The position numbers and the translations under genes were made by a program. A stretch of DNA of 36,623 nt from Nitrospina sp. (lineage in GTDB: Bacteria; Nitrospinota; Nitrospinia; Nitrospinales; VA-1). The notes under the pieces were generated by a model. It was not told the DNA's origin and did no database searches. It worked only from the letters and a program-made list of their open reading frames with translations. Of the stretch, positions 34,316 to 36,623 are shown piece after piece; position 1 is the first letter of the stretch, and the number at the start of each line of letters is the position of its first letter. The DNA lies in assembly GCA_018697205.1 (NCBI GenBank), contig JABHTG010000061.1, positions 1-36,623 on the forward strand, written 5' to 3'.

Positions 34316-34605
34316 AGTCATGAAGAGGAATGAAGGAGTATAAATCGTATATAAATGGAGTTTTAATACTGAAAGACCCTACTATCCAAGTTCGAGGAAA
34401 TTTTGCCCGAGCTTATTTTTATATGCCTTTTATATATCGTATCCATATTCGGGATGCATTGGAAAAAAACTCAAATCATGGCATTTTCAAGACCCACCGG
34501 ATAGGATTGAGAAAATCAGAAACTCTTTAATTGAACAAGTCCAGGGTAATTGGAACCCATTTATTGATTATCCCGAGTCTGTCAAAAGTGTCAAAGACTT
34601 TTAAA
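34316..34605 (+). pseudogene. Endonuclease I (EndA-like), 3' part of the broken gene
   Basis: VRGNFARAYFYM corresponds to the conserved RGxIARTYFYM segment of endonuclease I. After a frameshift at about 34465 the other frame reads WHFQDPPDRIEKIRN and QGNWNPFIDYPE, the family's C-terminal QGNxNPF region, ending at a TAA near 34604. With the piece at 33037-33478 it makes up most of an EndA, though the GEVNxxRSN segment between them is gone. Non-functional. Confidence 0.68.
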
Positions 34606-34974
34606 AGATTATTAATGGTCAACTATTTAGATTAATTAGGTACACCAATTTTCTCAGCAGTTTCTCCCAAAAATTCCTAATGAAATTTACCTATTGTTCC
34701 GCAATGAAGGAGTACCGTTTCGTTCATGAGCTGTTTCTGGAAGCATTTGGCTAATGATTTTAAGATAAAGGCCATCCAAGCCAAATATTCCTGTTACATG
34801 CTTAGTAATGGCATGTATATAACTCTTATTACGGTGCAGTCATCTACTACCTAACTAAAGGTAAATATGATTTTGATTATATATAAATAAATTCCTAGGA
34901 GATTTGATAAATTTTTTATCCGAGATCAATTTTTAGAATTAATTCAAATATGTTTCACTTTTTTAAATTAAGCC
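34606..34974. other. Unassigned region between broken endA and the second A-B pair
   Basis: I recognise nothing here; frames are short and broken. The 12-mer AATGAAGGAGTA occurs at 34703-34714 and also at 34329-34340, both times reading MKEY if translated, perhaps another decayed fragment. The region should also hold the promoter of the following pair. Confidence 0.3.
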
Positions 34975-35595
34975 ATGAAAGCTAAGTATCGATCCAAGCT
35001 TGGTTTTATTTTACGGGTTTTTACTATTTGCCTCACAGTTCTTTCATTATGGATTTGTGAAGCCTATGCCGTAGACGATTATGACAACAGACATATTGTC
35101 ATCTCGCCTTACTGGCAATCCGATTCTACAAGCTATACTTTTATTGCTGTGAGTCATCCTTCACTCTCAAATATGGCTTCTCAGGTTGGAGTAGAATTAA
35201 ATGCTATCCAAAGTGATCTATCTGCATTTAACACAGCTGTCAGTCTCACTGTTTCAGCTGGGAAAACAGAACGCGTATTTATTGTACGAACAGGACACTC
35301 AATTGTTAACTCAACAATAATACCTTCAGGATTTTTTATAGTTGGAACGACTAATTACAAATACGGTAATATTATTATTCGTAATGTCGCCAGCCATCCC
35401 TATAACCACGTTGGAGGAGTCGCTGGTCTCCCGTCAGATGGCGCTGGTTATCGAGATGTGACAATGCTTTCATTTTTTGGTGGCATTGTATTTGATAGCA
35501 CAACTACGGGCTTTGCTATGGAGTTTATAGGCGATACTCAAGATAGTACAACTACATATGATTGGAATCAAACTGCAACCAGTGGTGTCAACTAA
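34975..35595 (+). CDS. Secreted protein of unknown family, type A (right pair)
   Basis: The 206-aa product is homologous to the type A protein at 24659-25330. It has a signal peptide (residues 1-32, cleavage after AYA) and no mature cysteine. It shows ISPYWQSD, SYTFIAVSHPSL, MASQVGVELNAI, LTVSAGKTERVFIV, GHSIVNST, TGFAMEFIGD and a C-terminal SGVN. The type B gene begins 5 nt after its stop, so the two are tightly coupled, more so than in the left pair. The Shine-Dalgarno sequence is weak. Function is unknown; the gene follows a decayed region. Confidence 0.85.
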   Translation: MKAKYRSKLGFILRVFTICLTVLSLWICEAYAVDDYDNRHIVISPYWQSDSTSYTFIAVSHPSLSNMASQVGVELNAIQSDLSAFNTAVSLTVSAGKTERVFIVRTGHSIVNSTIIPSGFFIVGTTNYKYGNIIIRNVASHPYNHVGGVAGLPSDGAGYRDVTMLSFFGGIVFDSTTTGFAMEFIGDTQDSTTTYDWNQTATSGVN

Positions 35596-35600
35596 TTACA

Positions 35601-36263
35601 ATGCTACTAAAAAAAATCATCACTAGATTATTATTTTCATTTTTTTGCATGCTATCCCTGAGTCCCATGGCGTGGGCTCTAGAGGTAACAGGAATGAATG
35701 GGGTTGGCTCCAAAGATCGGCGAGTTATATCGCCCTATGCCCAAGTTGTTCCCGACGACAGTTATACTTTTATAGGAGTCAGTCACCCCTCTCTAACTAC
35801 AGCACTGACCCAGATTGGTGTGATCTTAGAAGTTCGTAACATGACTACAATCCCTAATAACTCCGCGGGACGCGCCGCTGTATTTACTATAGGGGCAGGG
35901 GAAACCCACCGAATTTTTGTTGTTAATGTTGGACATTCCACTATTAATCTTTCTAACGCATCTTTTACAGACTCGCTTTCTCATTTAATTTTTACTCAAA
36001 ATACTGCCCAGTTTGGAAATATCAGCGCTATGAGTGTGAACCAACACCCGCTAAACGCAACCACGGTTAGAGGAGTAAGAAAATATGCAAATCTTTCCCA
36101 ATTGTCAATGTGGGGTGTTGTTTTTATTCCAGCTAGCTCAACCGGGTTTGCAATGGAATTCGTAGGCGACGCTCAGGATTCTACTGTTAGCTACCCATCC
36201 TCTAGAAACCGCTTGAGACCAGAATCTGGTTTAACCTCGGGAGCCGGTAGAGGAGTCAATTAA
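35601..36263 (+). CDS. Secreted protein of unknown family, type B (right pair)
   Basis: The 220-aa product is homologous to the type B protein at 23866-24597. The open frame extends upstream to 35562, but the ATG at 35601 is chosen because it lies 5 nt after the preceding stop and gives a proper signal peptide (cleavage after MAWA). Conserved stretches include VISPYAQVVPD, SYTFIGVSHPSL, FTIGAGETHRIFVV, HSTINLSNASFTDS, LSQLSMWGVV, TGFAMEFVGD and the final GAGRGVN. The two-cysteine insert of the left copy is absent. It pairs with the type A gene just upstream; function unknown. Confidence 0.85.
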   Translation: MLLKKIITRLLFSFFCMLSLSPMAWALEVTGMNGVGSKDRRVISPYAQVVPDDSYTFIGVSHPSLTTALTQIGVILEVRNMTTIPNNSAGRAAVFTIGAGETHRIFVVNVGHSTINLSNASFTDSLSHLIFTQNTAQFGNISAMSVNQHPLNATTVRGVRKYANLSQLSMWGVVFIPASSTGFAMEFVGDAQDSTVSYPSSRNRLRPESGLTSGAGRGVN

Positions 36264-36267
36264 TTTA

Positions 36268-36414
36268 ATTCACATCTCAGATTTTGAAGATAAATACGTT
36301 CCAATAATTGATTCAATCAGATTTAATAAGGAAATAATTGGGCGAGGAAAAAGAGTGATTCCTGAAATAACGATTGAACATATTGCCAGCATAGTTAAAA
36401 AAAGGACAAGTTAA
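36268..36414 (+). pseudogene. Open frame without a start codon (possible gene remnant)
   Basis: A protein-like frame begins just after the type B gene and reads IHISDFEDKYVPIIDS, then FNKEIIGRGKRVIPEI and HIASIVKKRTS before a TAA. It has no ATG, GTG or TTG start and runs backward into the type B gene out of frame. I do not recognise the family. It may be the tail of a gene lost by deletion, or chance. Confidence 0.3.
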
Positions 36415-36476
36415 AACAATCTCTTGATGTTTATGTTTTAAATTTGACCAGATCTATGGGAGACGACGATACCACT

Positions 36477-36512
36477 AAAAAAGGGATATCAGTAAAAATA
36501 CCGATACCCCTT
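36477..36512 (-). terminator. Rho-independent terminator of tRNA-Leu
   Basis: On the minus strand AAGGGGTATCGG pairs with CTGATATCCCTT over 12 positions with two G-T pairs and an AT-rich eight-base loop, followed by a T run. It lies 16 nt past the tRNA 3' end. Confidence 0.88.
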
Positions 36513-36528
36513 ATGCCCTTGATATAAC

Positions 36529-36615
36529 TGGTGCCGAAGGACGGACTCGAACCGTCACGAGGTTGCCCTCACTGGATTTTGAATCCAGCGCGTCTACCAA
36601 TTCCACCACTTCGGC
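36529..36615 (-). tRNA. tRNA-Leu (anticodon CAA)
   Basis: The minus strand folds as a class II tRNA of 87 nt. The acceptor stem is GCCGAAG/CTTCGGC with discriminator A and an encoded CCA. The anticodon stem CTGGA/TCCAG encloses TTCAAAA, giving anticodon CAA for UUG codons. A long variable arm (GAGG-GCAA-CCTC) and a T arm (GACGG/CCGTC) with TTCGAGT complete it. The D arm GTGGAATTGGTAGAC is typical of leucine tRNAs. Confidence 0.97.
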
Positions 36616-36623
36616 GCGTTTAA

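Noticed and set aside
33037-34605. Insertion sequence inside endA
   Set aside because: No transposase-like frame, terminal inverted repeats or target duplication could be seen at the junctions.
35562-35600. Upstream ATG of the right type B gene
   Set aside because: It would overlap the type A gene and put 13 polar residues before the signal peptide; the ATG at 35601 fits much better.

Overview
The window looks like the chromosome of an AT-rich, flagellated, Gram-negative (diderm) bacterium. Evidence is a two-partner-secretion adhesin with its outer-membrane transporter, lipoprotein signal peptides, a full flagellar hook operon and the MEP isoprenoid pathway. The large membrane/TPR proteins, FGE-like lipoproteins and short EF-Ts fit deep-branching lineages such as Nitrospinota, SAR324 or deltaproteobacterial relatives. 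That assignment is my inference and no marker fixes it.

Layout, left to right. (1) 1-5592, minus strand: tpsB, then the 5' part of a giant filamentous-haemagglutinin-like tpsA that runs off the left edge. (2) 5593-6070: a very AT-rich intergenic stretch with DnaA-box-like 9-mers and a 51-bp direct repeat, a candidate replication origin. Genes to its left run leftward. Beyond one more leftward gene (an FGE-fold lipoprotein), genes run rightward for about 17 kb, beginning with a ParB-domain protein. (3) 8102-16257, plus strand: rimO, then rpsB-tsf-pyrH-frr-uppS-cdsA-dxr-ispF, covering translation, UMP synthesis and isoprenoid, undecaprenyl and phospholipid precursors. A structured RNA leader precedes rpsB. 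(4) 16319-23590, plus strand: three large membrane proteins. Two are TMTC-like GT-C/TPR proteins, one with a fused metallophosphoesterase domain, and between them lies an ArnT/PMT-like glycosyltransferase.

(5) 23866-25330, minus strand: a two-gene operon of small secreted proteins, type A then type B, of a family I do not recognise. (6) 25834-28967: rodZ-like gene, tandem-CDGSH iron-sulfur protein, second FGE-fold lipoprotein, and a convergent DUF115/Maf-type flagellin-glycosylation gene. (7) 29079-32723, minus strand: fliK-flgD-flgE behind a clear sigma-54 promoter and ended by a UUCG terminator. (8) 33037-34605: a composite pseudogene. An endonuclease I (endA) gene is broken by about 0.8 kb holding fragments of a DNA methyltransferase and of another class I methyltransferase, joined in one frame. 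(9) 34975-36263, plus strand: a second A-B pair homologous to the first. (10) tRNA-Leu(CAA) with its terminator at the right edge.

Functionally the accessory part is about the cell surface: secreted adhesin, membrane glycosyltransferases, flagellar hook and flagellin modification, and four homologous secreted proteins in two A-B pairs. The A-B family, the GT-C/TPR/phosphoesterase fusion, the candidate origin and the composite pseudogene deserve most attention.
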